A program made the position numbers and the translations under genes. Positions 25,887 to 33,667 of a stretch of 64,000 nucleotides of DNA are shown piece by piece. Within the stretch, counting starts at the first letter, position 1, and each line of letters begins with the position of its first letter. The DNA is taken from assembly GCA_965227045.1 (NCBI GenBank), contig OZ245718.1:2418001-2482000 (forward strand). Reading direction: 5' to 3'. The notes beneath the pieces were generated by a model. It did not search any database and was not told where the DNA came from. It saw nothing but the letters and a program-made list of their open reading frames with translations. The stretch is from UBA10649 sp965227045. Lineage in GTDB: Bacteria > Actinomycetota > Actinomycetes > S36-B12.

Positions 25887-27322
25887 GACGTCACCGCGAC
25901 GGGAAGGCCGGCGAGCGTCGAGTTCACTCGTGCCATGAGGAGCGGATCGACATTCGCACTCAGGTCGACCGCCTGCGTGAGCAGTCGGCGTGCGACGCCG
26001 GTGTCGCCAACTGCTGCGTGCGCCAGCCCCGCGTGCGCCAGCAGCTTGGGATCGAGCGTGCCTAGAGCCAGCGACTGATCCGCGTTGCGAACCGCAGCCT
26101 GCAGGCGTCCGTCGGCGAGCAGCGCCCAGCCCAGTGCGTCGTACCCATACACGTCGTGTCGCGTCCTGAGCTCGGCTCGCGCGTCCTTCACGGCCGCAGC
26201 GGTGTCGACTCCCCGGTCGGCACGTGAGAGCACGATTGCTCGGTTGAAGCGCTGGTGCGATGCCTCGAGCTGTGCGACGACGTCGACCGTTCCGTAGGCC
26301 ACCTGCGCGCCGGCGGTGTCGCCCAGCAGAGTGCGAACGTCGCCGAGGGCGCTGACCGTGTCAGGCAGCGGCACGAGATCCGCGGCTTGCGCAAGTGCAG
26401 CCTCCGCGCCAAAGAGGTCGCCTGCCGCTGCGCGAGCGCGCCCCAGGCCGGCGAGCGCGGAGTGCCAGCCGGGAGCTGCCTCGAGAGCGGACTCGTAGGC
26501 ACCGATGGCGATCGAGTAGCGACCCTCGTCGAGGGCTTCCTTTCCTGCGACCAGCTCGTAGGTAGCCCGCGAGGTGCCCACGGCACCCGCAGCGATCGCC
26601 GCGGCCTGGGCGCGGGTAGTCAGGTTGGAGGCTGCTGTGGTGTCCCCGTGCAGCGTCGCCCAGCGTGCCTCGCGGAACAGGACCTGCGGTGAGCGCGGTC
26701 CAAGTTGGACCAGCCGCTGCAGGCGTCGCTCGGCGAGGGCGTAGTCGCCAGTCTCGAAGGCTGCGTCGTAGGACGCGCCGAGCGCGCCGGGATCGTCGGG
26801 GTTGACCGCGAGCACGCGCTCGGCATCCTGCGTGGCGCCCTCGAAGTCATGGATGGTGACGCGTGCCGACGCCCGCTGGGCGCGAACTGCGATGTCTGCG
26901 GGGGCGAGGGTGACTGCGCGATCAAGAGCAGCAATCGCTCGCGTGTACGTGTCCGCGTCGCCGGTGACCGCCGCGCGCTGGAGGAGTAGTCGCGCGAGCA
27001 GTGCCAGCTCGCCTGGGGACGCGCTCGCCGATGCGCGTGCATCGAGGCGCTCGATGGTCGACTGGGTGGCCGAGTCCGCCAGGGCGATGCCGACCGGGCC
27101 GGTCGCCTGCTCGGGTGGCGTGTCGACGGCTTGCGCGTCGGAGTAAGGGAACTCCTCGTACGGAGCCGAGTCCGCGCTTCGCGAATTGACGAGGTAGGCC
27201 GTGCCGGTCAGCGCGAAAGCGAAGACAACCGCCGCACCGGCGGCACCGACGCGACGTCGGCGCGGCGATGACGGTTCGTTGGAACTCGCGGTGGGCGGTG
27301 CAGGAGCGAGAGTGGACGACAC
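25883..27322 (-). CDS. Membrane-anchored TPR-repeat protein
   Basis: 479 residues. A short cytosolic basic stretch (PRRRRVG) leads into one transmembrane helix (AAGAAVVFAFALTGTAYLV), so most of the protein is probably outside the membrane. From about residue 90 on, helical repeats of TPR type follow, for example YTRAIAALDRAVTLAPADI, YSIAIGAYESALEAAPGWHSALAGLGRARA and VRNADQSLALGTLDPKLLAHAGLAHAAVG. TPRs mediate protein-protein contact. It is encoded between DUF4331 and the NicO transporter and overlaps the latter by 4 bases, so it may scaffold the other two. Exact function unknown. Confidence 0.82.
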   Translation of the reverse strand: MSSTLAPAPPTASSNEPSSPRRRRVGAAGAAVVFAFALTGTAYLVNSRSADSAPYEEFPYSDAQAVDTPPEQATGPVGIALADSATQSTIERLDARASASASPGELALLARLLLQRAAVTGDADTYTRAIAALDRAVTLAPADIAVRAQRASARVTIHDFEGATQDAERVLAVNPDDPGALGASYDAAFETGDYALAERRLQRLVQLGPRSPQVLFREARWATLHGDTTAASNLTTRAQAAAIAAGAVGTSRATYELVAGKEALDEGRYSIAIGAYESALEAAPGWHSALAGLGRARAAAGDLFGAEAALAQAADLVPLPDTVSALGDVRTLLGDTAGAQVAYGTVDVVAQLEASHQRFNRAIVLSRADRGVDTAAAVKDARAELRTRHDVYGYDALGWALLADGRLQAAVRNADQSLALGTLDPKLLAHAGLAHAAVGDTGVARRLLTQAVDLSANVDPLLMARVNSTLAGLPVAVTS

Positions 27323-27362
27323 GGTGGTGGCCTCTCAGAGAGGTGCGAGGAACGAGGAGTGG

Positions 27363-27397
27363 TGGTGGGGCGCGGACGGGAAGACCGCGCCCCACCA
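27363..27397 (-). terminator. Intra-operon hairpin between DUF4331 and TPR genes
   Basis: Arms 27363-27375 and 27385-27397 form a perfect 13-bp, GC-rich stem with a 9-base loop, 14 bases after the DUF4331 stop. No T-run follows on the minus strand. It may be a partial terminator or an mRNA-stabilising end that raises DUF4331 over the downstream genes. Confidence 0.55.
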
Positions 27398-27410
27398 GCC
27401 GATCGAGCGA

Positions 27411-28460
27411 CTAGTGCGCTGCGCCCAGGTACGGGAACGACGTGCTGTAGTCGGAGTGCGCGGCGACACAATCGCCCTTGACCGCACCCTGCGTGACGAT
27501 GCCCAACTCGGTGTCGATCACGTCGTCAGCCAGCGCGCGGCCGTTGAGTGGGCCTTGCGCCTTCGAACCCGTGTCGTACGTGAGGATGTCGGGCAGGAGC
27601 ACGTCAGCCAGATCGCCCGCAGCCTTGTCGGTGTAGCCACCGAGGGCCTTGAGCGTGCTCACGACGTTCGCGCGATACAGGTCTTGGTCATTCGCCGGTG
27701 AGGTGATGTTGAACCGGTTCTTGTCCTCGCCCTTGTTGAACACGGTGTTGATGGCCGGGCGACCCATGCGGTCGACACGACCGTCAGGAGTAACCGTCAT
27801 GCCCCACACGCCGATGTTCTTGCCGAGCGCCATATCGGGCACCTCGAGAACGATCGAGTTGACGTTCAGCGGCGCGAAGAAGTCCTTCGCCTTCGCATCG
27901 CAGAACGTGCGACCGTTCCCGTTCCCGCCCACGGCACCCTGGAAGGCCTCGAGGTCGAAGAAGAAGGGGTCGGAACGCAGGCCGGCGAACACTCGTGAGG
28001 AGTTGTTCGCGAAGGCCTTGGTCGAGCCCGTCTTTCCGGACGCGATCTTCGTGCCCTTCTTCAGGTTGCCTGCTGAGGAGCCCGAGTACTGGGTGACCGT
28101 GTAGGCCTGCCCGGCCCCCGTGCCGTTCCCCTTGCCGAAGCGGAACACGTACGCCAGATCGCGCTTGGCGTCGCCGTTCTGATCCACGGAGACGACGTAC
28201 TGGACGTCCGTGCCGTAGTCGAGAGGCGCGATCGCGCCTGCGCCAGGTCCGGTGTTGAGGACGAGGACTGTGTTCTTGGCGTTCTTGCCCTGGAAGGCGT
28301 AGACGTCGGTGATGTCGGCGTCTGCCCTACCCGAGGGTGCGGTGAGACCGGGGGCGTCGAGGTGATCGGCGGCCCCCGCAATGAGGGGTGGACCGGCAAA
28401 CGCGAGAACGAGCGCAGCAGCGCCCCCACCCACGATCGCGGTCTTGGTTTGGGTTCTCAC
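27411..28460 (-). CDS. Exported DUF4331 family protein
   Basis: 349 residues. A signal peptide (IVGGGAAALVLAFAGPPLIAGA) is followed by the DUF4331 hallmark AADHLDAPG near the mature start and then ADITDVYAFQG, YVVSVDQNGDAKRDLAYVFRFG, SDPFFFDLEAF and NSIVLEVPDMAL. The family is exported and widespread, without an established activity. GTG 28460 follows a GGAG ribosome site at good distance; the longer frame adds a non-conserved leader. It is the first gene of a three-gene set with the TPR protein and NicO transporter, suggesting a joint role in metal handling, which is inference only. Confidence 0.85.
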   Translation of the reverse strand: MRTQTKTAIVGGGAAALVLAFAGPPLIAGAADHLDAPGLTAPSGRADADITDVYAFQGKNAKNTVLVLNTGPGAGAIAPLDYGTDVQYVVSVDQNGDAKRDLAYVFRFGKGNGTGAGQAYTVTQYSGSSAGNLKKGTKIASGKTGSTKAFANNSSRVFAGLRSDPFFFDLEAFQGAVGGNGNGRTFCDAKAKDFFAPLNVNSIVLEVPDMALGKNIGVWGMTVTPDGRVDRMGRPAINTVFNKGEDKNRFNITSPANDQDLYRANVVSTLKALGGYTDKAAGDLADVLLPDILTYDTGSKAQGPLNGRALADDVIDTELGIVTQGAVKGDCVAAHSDYSTSFPYLGAAH

Positions 28461-28558
28461 GAGAGGCTCCAAATGGGTTGGTGGATGGACCGTTCTAGGT
28501 GCCATTCGGAGCTGAGGGCGTGGCGGATTGGAAGAGCTCGCTACCTACGCATAGAACA

Positions 28559-28579
28559 GGCCCGAGTCACCGCTCGGCC
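28559..28579 (-). terminator. Hairpin downstream of the lipoprotein gene
   Basis: Arms 28559-28566 and 28573-28579 pair with one bulged base around a 6-base loop, 16 bases after the lipoprotein stop. Read on the minus strand it is followed by TGTTCT, a weak T-rich tail. Confidence 0.4.
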
Positions 28580-28595
28580 TTAGATCGAACTGGGC

Positions 28596-28991
28596 CTACT
28601 GTCGCGTCAGCGAGACCTCGAACGCAGTGTGCTGCTCGGTGTCGATCTTGGTGAAGGTGACGAGCATCGTCCCGCCGTCGACGGTTCCCTTGAAGAACCC
28701 AGCGGGTTCGGTGAGGACTACTCCGCTTCCATCGGTGAGAGTGCCCGTGAGATCTGCGCGCATTTGCTCGCCGTCCTCCTCCCACTGCTCGTAGCCCCAG
28801 AGCAGGTCGCCTTCCTGACGGGTGATGACGAGAGTCTCGACAGACTTGTTCGCTGAGCCGTCCGCGAGTGCGAACTCGTAGTCCCCGACCCATGTTCCGA
28901 CGACGTTCGGTGTGGCGGTGGATTGCGTGCATCCCGATGTCAGGAGCGCCGCGGTCACCAATGCGACCGCGATACGGCTGCGAACGCTCAT
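28596..28991 (-). CDS. Small lipoprotein, unknown function
   Basis: 131 residues. The N-terminus is a lipoprotein signal: basic start, hydrophobic VALVTAALL and the lipobox LTSGC, with Cys21 the expected lipidated residue. The mature domain is short and predicted to be mostly beta strand (VVGTWVGDYEFALADG, AGFFKGTVDGGTMLVTFTKID), resembling small beta-barrel or lipocalin-like outer proteins, though I recognise no family. It lies between the DUF4331 cluster and the HNH nuclease gene, all on the same strand, and is probably a separate unit closed by a hairpin. Confidence 0.72.
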   Translation of the reverse strand: MSVRSRIAVALVTAALLTSGCTQSTATPNVVGTWVGDYEFALADGSANKSVETLVITRQEGDLLWGYEQWEEDGEQMRADLTGTLTDGSGVVLTEPAGFFKGTVDGGTMLVTFTKIDTEQHTAFEVSLTRQ

Positions 28992-29012
28992 GTTCAGAGT
29001 ATGCCGATTGAG

Positions 29013-29903
29013 CTATGCGGTCGCCTGAAACTGTGCGAACCGCACGTCCAGGCGCTCACGGTCGGGACGGTCCGTGGCGCGGTTTGGTAGTTGGATGAGT
29101 CGACCGTGCATCTCTTGAAGACCGTGCTTGAGCATCGGGCCATCGACCTCAAGCAAGAGGCCGGCATTGACGTGAACCTTGTGATCTGGGTCGATGCCAA
29201 GCAGGTTCTGGTCGTAGGCGGCGTGATGGATCTTGCACAAGGCAAGCCCGTTTGAGACGACAGGCTGGCCAAGGGCTTCACCGTCGCCGACTATGTGAGC
29301 TGCGTCCAGTAGCTCGGGGTGCTTCAGTTCACAAATGCTGCATTGCTTGCGGTAAGCCACCATCACCTTGCCGCGGAACACGGGTTGGTGAAGACGCACT
29401 CTCGCTATCCGCTCTGCGTACTTGCGCTGGTCTGCCGAAGGGTTCTCCACGTCGGTGATGAAGCGAAGGGATTCGTCGAGTGCGACGGTAATGCACCGCT
29501 CGGAGGGGCTATCGCTGATGACGAACACCGGAAAGACCGGTACATACGTTCCAGTAGCAATCTCGCGAAAGTAGATCAACGGCACGGGACTACCCGCGGC
29601 GGCCCGCATCTTCGTGTTGTCGCCGGCGAGCGAGCCTTTCCGGTACCTGTACCGCAGTAGGCCACCGTCGAGTTCCTCGTCCTCATAGGAGCTATCAAGT
29701 TTGGAAGTCAAGGACAGCGACACGTCTAAGCCAGTGGGGTTCCAAATCCCCTTGTTGGTGTCCATCAGGCGGACTGGTCGGCCACCTACATTCAGCGAGG
29801 CCATTTGGGCGCGCGTGACGACACCCCCGTTGCGGGCCGTGTAGTCGGCAAGCTCCGTCATGATCTGCTCACGGAATGCAAGCTCGATTGGAGAGACACT
29901 CAC
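29013..29903 (-). CDS. HNH endonuclease of the solitary restriction-like type
   Basis: About 296 residues. The C-terminal HNH_2-type nuclease domain reads CSICELKHPELLDAAHI...NGLALCKIHHAAYDQNLLGI, with zinc-type Cys residues, the conserved AAHI His and HH-x2-D-x-N. The N-terminal 180 residues (MDTNKGIWNPTGLD, PLIYFREIATGTYVPVFPVFV) form a conserved module always seen with this nuclease type, possibly a DNA-recognition domain. No methylase is nearby, so it could be a modification-dependent or stand-alone enzyme. Base composition is clearly lower in GC than its neighbours, and it abuts a tRNA gene; transfer is likely. GTG 29903 chosen; no ribosome site is clear. Confidence 0.8.
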   Translation of the reverse strand: MSVSPIELAFREQIMTELADYTARNGGVVTRAQMASLNVGGRPVRLMDTNKGIWNPTGLDVSLSLTSKLDSSYEDEELDGGLLRYRYRKGSLAGDNTKMRAAAGSPVPLIYFREIATGTYVPVFPVFVISDSPSERCITVALDESLRFITDVENPSADQRKYAERIARVRLHQPVFRGKVMVAYRKQCSICELKHPELLDAAHIVGDGEALGQPVVSNGLALCKIHHAAYDQNLLGIDPDHKVHVNAGLLLEVDGPMLKHGLQEMHGRLIQLPNRATDRPDRERLDVRFAQFQATA

Positions 29904-29987
29904 CGCGCGAGCTTGGCACACGGGGGCTGGTCGCAGTCGGACGTCACCGAGATTGGGCAATCAGCCGGGCACCCGTGAACTGCGCGG

Positions 29988-30058
29988 AGCGGGTGACGGG
30001 AATCGAACCCGCACTGTCAGCTTGGGAAGCTGATGTTCTGCCATTGAACTACACCCGC
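29988..30058 (-). tRNA. tRNA-Gly (anticodon CCC)
   Basis: The 71-base minus-strand sequence folds as a cloverleaf: acceptor GCGGGTG/CACCCGC, anticodon arm TCAGC-TTCCCAA-GCTGA with CCC at 34-36, and T arm with GGTTCGATTCC. CCA is not encoded. It reads GGG codons. Its first ten bases overlap the end of the P-type ATPase gene on the same strand. Confidence 0.96.
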
Positions 30059-32757
30059 GGAACGGCCTGATTATGCCGTAGGCGCGCGATGAGCTTGCCC
30101 ACCTCCCACAGGATCAGCAGCGCGACCGCCGCCGACGCCCCGATCAGCCACTGGCGGCTGTTGAGCTCGGCGGTGCCGAGGAACGACGTCAGCGTGCCGC
30201 CCCTGGCGATGAAGATGGCCAGGACGACCTCGACGAGGAGGGTGAGGTTGAGTGCCTTGTTGTCGAACGTCTCCCTGCGGAAGATCGACGCCTTCTCGTC
30301 GCGGCACTCGAACGCGGCGATGACGAGCATCAGCGAGAAGGCAACGAGCCCGATCGTGCTGCCGATCGCCAGGCTGTAGTGGTCCTTGCCGATCACGATC
30401 AGCGAGTTGATGGCGATCGACATGAACAGCCCGACGAGTCCGACAGTGATGATGACGGCTGGGCTCATGATCGACGCCGCACGCGGCCTCGGCAGGCGGT
30501 TCATCAGGCCTGGCGTCTCCTTGTCGAGGCCCAGGCCGATGCCGACGGGGGCTGTGATCACGAAGTTGATCCACAGGATCTGCGTCGCGGTGAACGGCTG
30601 GCCGCCGGCGATGTTGAGGATGCTCGCCATGAGGAAGGTGACGACGTAGGTGACCAGCGCCACGAGCATGAACCGGATGTACTTCAGCATGTTGTCGTAG
30701 AGCTTGCGTCCCTCCGACACGGCGCGGACGATCGTCGCGAAGTTGTCGTCGGTGAGGATCATGCGGCTGGCGTTCTTCGCCACCTGCGTTCCTGTGCCCA
30801 TGGCGATGCCGATGTCGGCTGACTTGATCGCCGGTGCGTCGTTGACGCCGTCTCCGGTCATGGCGACCACGTCGCCCTTCTTGCGCAGCGTCTCGACCAT
30901 GAGCACCTTGTGCTCGGGTGCCACCCGTCCGACGACGCCGATGCCGTCGATGCGGCTGAGCCGCTCCTCCTCGCTCAGCGCGGCGAAGTCGGTTCCGAGG
31001 ATTGCTTCGCCCTCGATGCCGAGCTGCTTGGCGACGGCGGCTCCGGTGATCACGTCGTCGCCGGTGACCATGCGCACTCGGATGTTGGCCTCCTGCGCCG
31101 ACTTCACGGCATCGAGCGACTCCGCACGCGGGGGATCGATCATGCCGACGAGGGCGGTCATCTGGAGGCCCGTCACCATGGCGAGGAGGTCGCCGGTCGG
31201 ATCGAAGTCCGCCTTGGGAATGTCCTTGGTCGCGGCAGCCATGATCCGCAGTCCCTCTCCGCCGAGTCGCTCCATCTCCGCGTTGGCCCGAGCGTTCGAG
31301 TCGTCGGTCCACGGGACTGACTCGCCCTTGGCGAGCGCGGTTGATGCGCGTGAGATGACGGCAGGAGCGGCGCCCTTGATGAAGACACGGACGATCGGAT
31401 TGCCCGCATCGTCCTTCGCCTCGCAGAAGGTGGCCATGAGCTTGTAGGTCGGGTCGAAGGGGAGGGTGGCGAGCTTGGGGTAGGAGGCCTGCGTTCCCTC
31501 GGTGTCGATCTTCGCCTTGTGGCCGAGGACCAGCAGCGCACCCTCGGTCGGATCGCCGACGACCTTGCCGTTCACGAGCTTCGCGTCGTTCGCGATGAGG
31601 AAGGGCAGGATTGCCGCCTCGATCGTGTTGGTGTTACCCGCGGTATGAGTGACCTCGCCGTCGAGCCCGTAGCCCATGCCGCTGATCGCAAAGCGGTCCG
31701 TGGGATCGATGACCTCAACGACGGTCACCTGATTCATCGTCAGCGTGCCGGTCTTGTCGGAGTTGATGGCCGACGTCGAGCCGAGGGTTTCTACCGAGTC
31801 GAGGCTCTTGACCACCGCTCCGTGGGCGGCGAGCTGAGTGGCACCGGTGGACAAGATGACCTGCAGGACCGTGGGCATTGCCATCGGCACGGCCGCGAGA
31901 GCGAGTGCGATAGCAGTGGTGAAGATGACCTGCTTGTCCTCGCCACGGGAGATGCCGAGCGCGAACATCACGACGATGGTCAGTCCGGCGGCGGCCGCAA
32001 TCCACAGAGTGAGGGTGTCGAGCTGCTTGGTCAGTGGCGTCTTGGTCGTCGGCGTCGACTTGAGCATCCCCGAGATGCGGCCGACCGCGGTGTCGGCTCC
32101 CGTACCGGTGACGATCATCACGCCGCTGCCGTGCGTGACGGGCGTGTTCATGAAGGCCATGTTGGGCTGATCGCCGATGACTGGGCTCTCGTCGGTGATC
32201 GGGTCGACGCTCTTCGACGCGGGCACGCTCTCGCCCGTCAGCGCGGACTCGTCGATCTGCAGAGACGTCGCGCCGATGATCCGACCGTCGGCGCAGACGT
32301 CGTCACCGGCATTAAGCAGGACCACGTCGCCGACAACCACCTGGTCGGCGTCGACCTTCACCTCGGTTCCGTCGCGCCGCACTCGCGCGCTGTTCTTGAG
32401 CATCGACTGCAGGGCATTCATCGCGCTCTCGGCCTTGCCCTGCTGGCGCATCCCGCCGAGCGCGTTGAGCGCGGTGATGAGAAGCACGGCGAGTCCGGTC
32501 GTGATCTCGCCGACGGCCATGGACGCGAGGGCCGCCACGACGAGAATGATCTGCATGTAGCTCTTGTATTGAGCGATGAACAGGTGCCACGCGGGTGGCG
32601 TTGCCTCGGCCGGCAGCGCGTTTGGGCCGTTCTTCTTCAGCTGGTCAGCCGCCCGCGCAGCAGACAGCCCCTTCGCCGGGTCGACATCCAGCTTTGTCGC
32701 GACGTCGGCAGAGGACAGCGCGAACCAGCGCGTGGACGGAAGGCTGTTCTCGCTCAT
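30049..32757 (-). CDS. Cation-transporting P-type ATPase, ion unclear
   Basis: 902 residues with the P2-type plan: N-terminal cation-ATPase domain, actuator motif ALTGESVPAS, phosphorylation motif SDKTGTLT (Asp near 333), hinge TGDGVNDAPAIKSADIGIAMG, and a C-terminal six-helix block. The helix-4 motif near residue 290 is PMAMPTVL instead of the calcium-pump PEGLP, so the ion-binding Glu is missing, and helix 6 reads WINFVITAPVG where calcium pumps have an Asp. PxAMPTVL is the form seen in P3A proton pumps. The transported ion is therefore uncertain. AGGAG precedes ATG 32757; the TAG stop lies inside tRNA-Gly. Confidence 0.88.
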   Translation of the reverse strand: MSENSLPSTRWFALSSADVATKLDVDPAKGLSAARAADQLKKNGPNALPAEATPPAWHLFIAQYKSYMQIILVVAALASMAVGEITTGLAVLLITALNALGGMRQQGKAESAMNALQSMLKNSARVRRDGTEVKVDADQVVVGDVVLLNAGDDVCADGRIIGATSLQIDESALTGESVPASKSVDPITDESPVIGDQPNMAFMNTPVTHGSGVMIVTGTGADTAVGRISGMLKSTPTTKTPLTKQLDTLTLWIAAAAGLTIVVMFALGISRGEDKQVIFTTAIALALAAVPMAMPTVLQVILSTGATQLAAHGAVVKSLDSVETLGSTSAINSDKTGTLTMNQVTVVEVIDPTDRFAISGMGYGLDGEVTHTAGNTNTIEAAILPFLIANDAKLVNGKVVGDPTEGALLVLGHKAKIDTEGTQASYPKLATLPFDPTYKLMATFCEAKDDAGNPIVRVFIKGAAPAVISRASTALAKGESVPWTDDSNARANAEMERLGGEGLRIMAAATKDIPKADFDPTGDLLAMVTGLQMTALVGMIDPPRAESLDAVKSAQEANIRVRMVTGDDVITGAAVAKQLGIEGEAILGTDFAALSEEERLSRIDGIGVVGRVAPEHKVLMVETLRKKGDVVAMTGDGVNDAPAIKSADIGIAMGTGTQVAKNASRMILTDDNFATIVRAVSEGRKLYDNMLKYIRFMLVALVTYVVTFLMASILNIAGGQPFTATQILWINFVITAPVGIGLGLDKETPGLMNRLPRPRAASIMSPAVIITVGLVGLFMSIAINSLIVIGKDHYSLAIGSTIGLVAFSLMLVIAAFECRDEKASIFRRETFDNKALNLTLLVEVVLAIFIARGGTLTSFLGTAELNSRQWLIGASAAVALLILWEVGKLIARLRHNQAVPRV

Positions 32758-32775
32758 TGGCTGGACTCCTGCTGG

Positions 32776-33621
32776 CTAGAAGGGCGTGGGGATCGGCTGG
32801 GCGCGAAGCTCGGGCTCGGCATAACCGCCCGCCGACGGCTGCTTGGGCATGCGAACGTCGGGCGCCGGGGGCGGGTCGTACGGGATCCTGCTGAGCAGAT
32901 GGCTGATGATGTTCAGGCGCCCGCGCTTCTTGTCGTCGTTGTCAACGACATACCAGGGCGCCCATTCCGTGTGAGTGGCCTCGAACATCGCATCGCGCGC
33001 ACGGCAGTAGTCGTAGTGACGGCTATAGGACTTCAGGTCGGTCGGCGAGAGCTTCCAGATCTTGCGCGGATCCTCAATGCGATTCGCGAGCCGCCGCGTC
33101 TGCTCGTCGACGCTGACGTTGAGCCAGTACTTCAGCAGGATGATCCCGTTGTCGACCATGGCCTTCTCGACGGCGGGTGCCTGCGAGAGGAACGTCTTGG
33201 TCTCCTCGGGAGTGCAGTACCCCATGACGAGTTCCACGCCGGCGCGGTTGTACCAACTGCGGTCGAAGATCGCCACCTCTCCCCCCGCGGGGAAGTTCGT
33301 GACGTAACGCTGCACGTACATCTGCGACTTCTCACGCTCGGTAGGCGCTGCGAGAGCGATGTGCTTGAAGACGCGCGGGCTGGTGCGCTCGGTGATGCGC
33401 TGGATCGTCCCGCCCTTGCCTGCTGAGTCCAGGCCCTCGAAGACGATGCACACGCGTGCGCCGGTGCTGCGTACCCACTCCTGCATCGCCACGAGCTCGC
33501 CCTGCAGGTGCCGCATCTGCTTCTCGTACTCCTTGGTCGTCATCTTCGGGCGCATGTCTTCCGCCTCGGCCACGACGACCTTGTCCTTCTTGCTCTTCTT
33601 CGAGTCGTGCTTCTTGCCCAT
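32776..33621 (-). CDS. ppk2: Polyphosphate kinase 2 family protein
   Basis: 281 residues. The PPK2 domain shows Walker A GLDSAGKGGTI, the lid-side FDRSWYNRAGVE motif and the following YCTPEETKTFL, with DPRKIWKLSPTDLKS late in the domain. PPK2 enzymes transfer phosphate between polyphosphate and nucleotides, in the class I case mainly making ADP to ATP or GDP to GTP. A lysine-rich tail (KKHDSKKSKKDK) opens the protein. ATG 33621 follows AGGAAGGG at about 9 bases; ATG 33648 is an alternative. The P-type ATPase gene begins 18 bases downstream, suggesting linked expression. Confidence 0.9.
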   Translation of the reverse strand: MGKKHDSKKSKKDKVVVAEAEDMRPKMTTKEYEKQMRHLQGELVAMQEWVRSTGARVCIVFEGLDSAGKGGTIQRITERTSPRVFKHIALAAPTEREKSQMYVQRYVTNFPAGGEVAIFDRSWYNRAGVELVMGYCTPEETKTFLSQAPAVEKAMVDNGIILLKYWLNVSVDEQTRRLANRIEDPRKIWKLSPTDLKSYSRHYDYCRARDAMFEATHTEWAPWYVVDNDDKKRGRLNIISHLLSRIPYDPPPAPDVRMPKQPSAGGYAEPELRAQPIPTPF

Positions 33622-33667
33622 GGCCCCGTTCCCTTCCTCGCTCGACATGCTTCCACGACGAGTGCTG

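Noticed and set aside
28992..29001. TACTCT before the lipoprotein start as a leaderless promoter
   Set aside because: Only 4 bases separate it from ATG 28991, too close for a transcript starting at the codon.
29013..30058. Prophage or integrative element at tRNA-Gly
   Set aside because: No integrase, excisionase or second copy of the tRNA 3' end is visible; only the HNH gene looks foreign.
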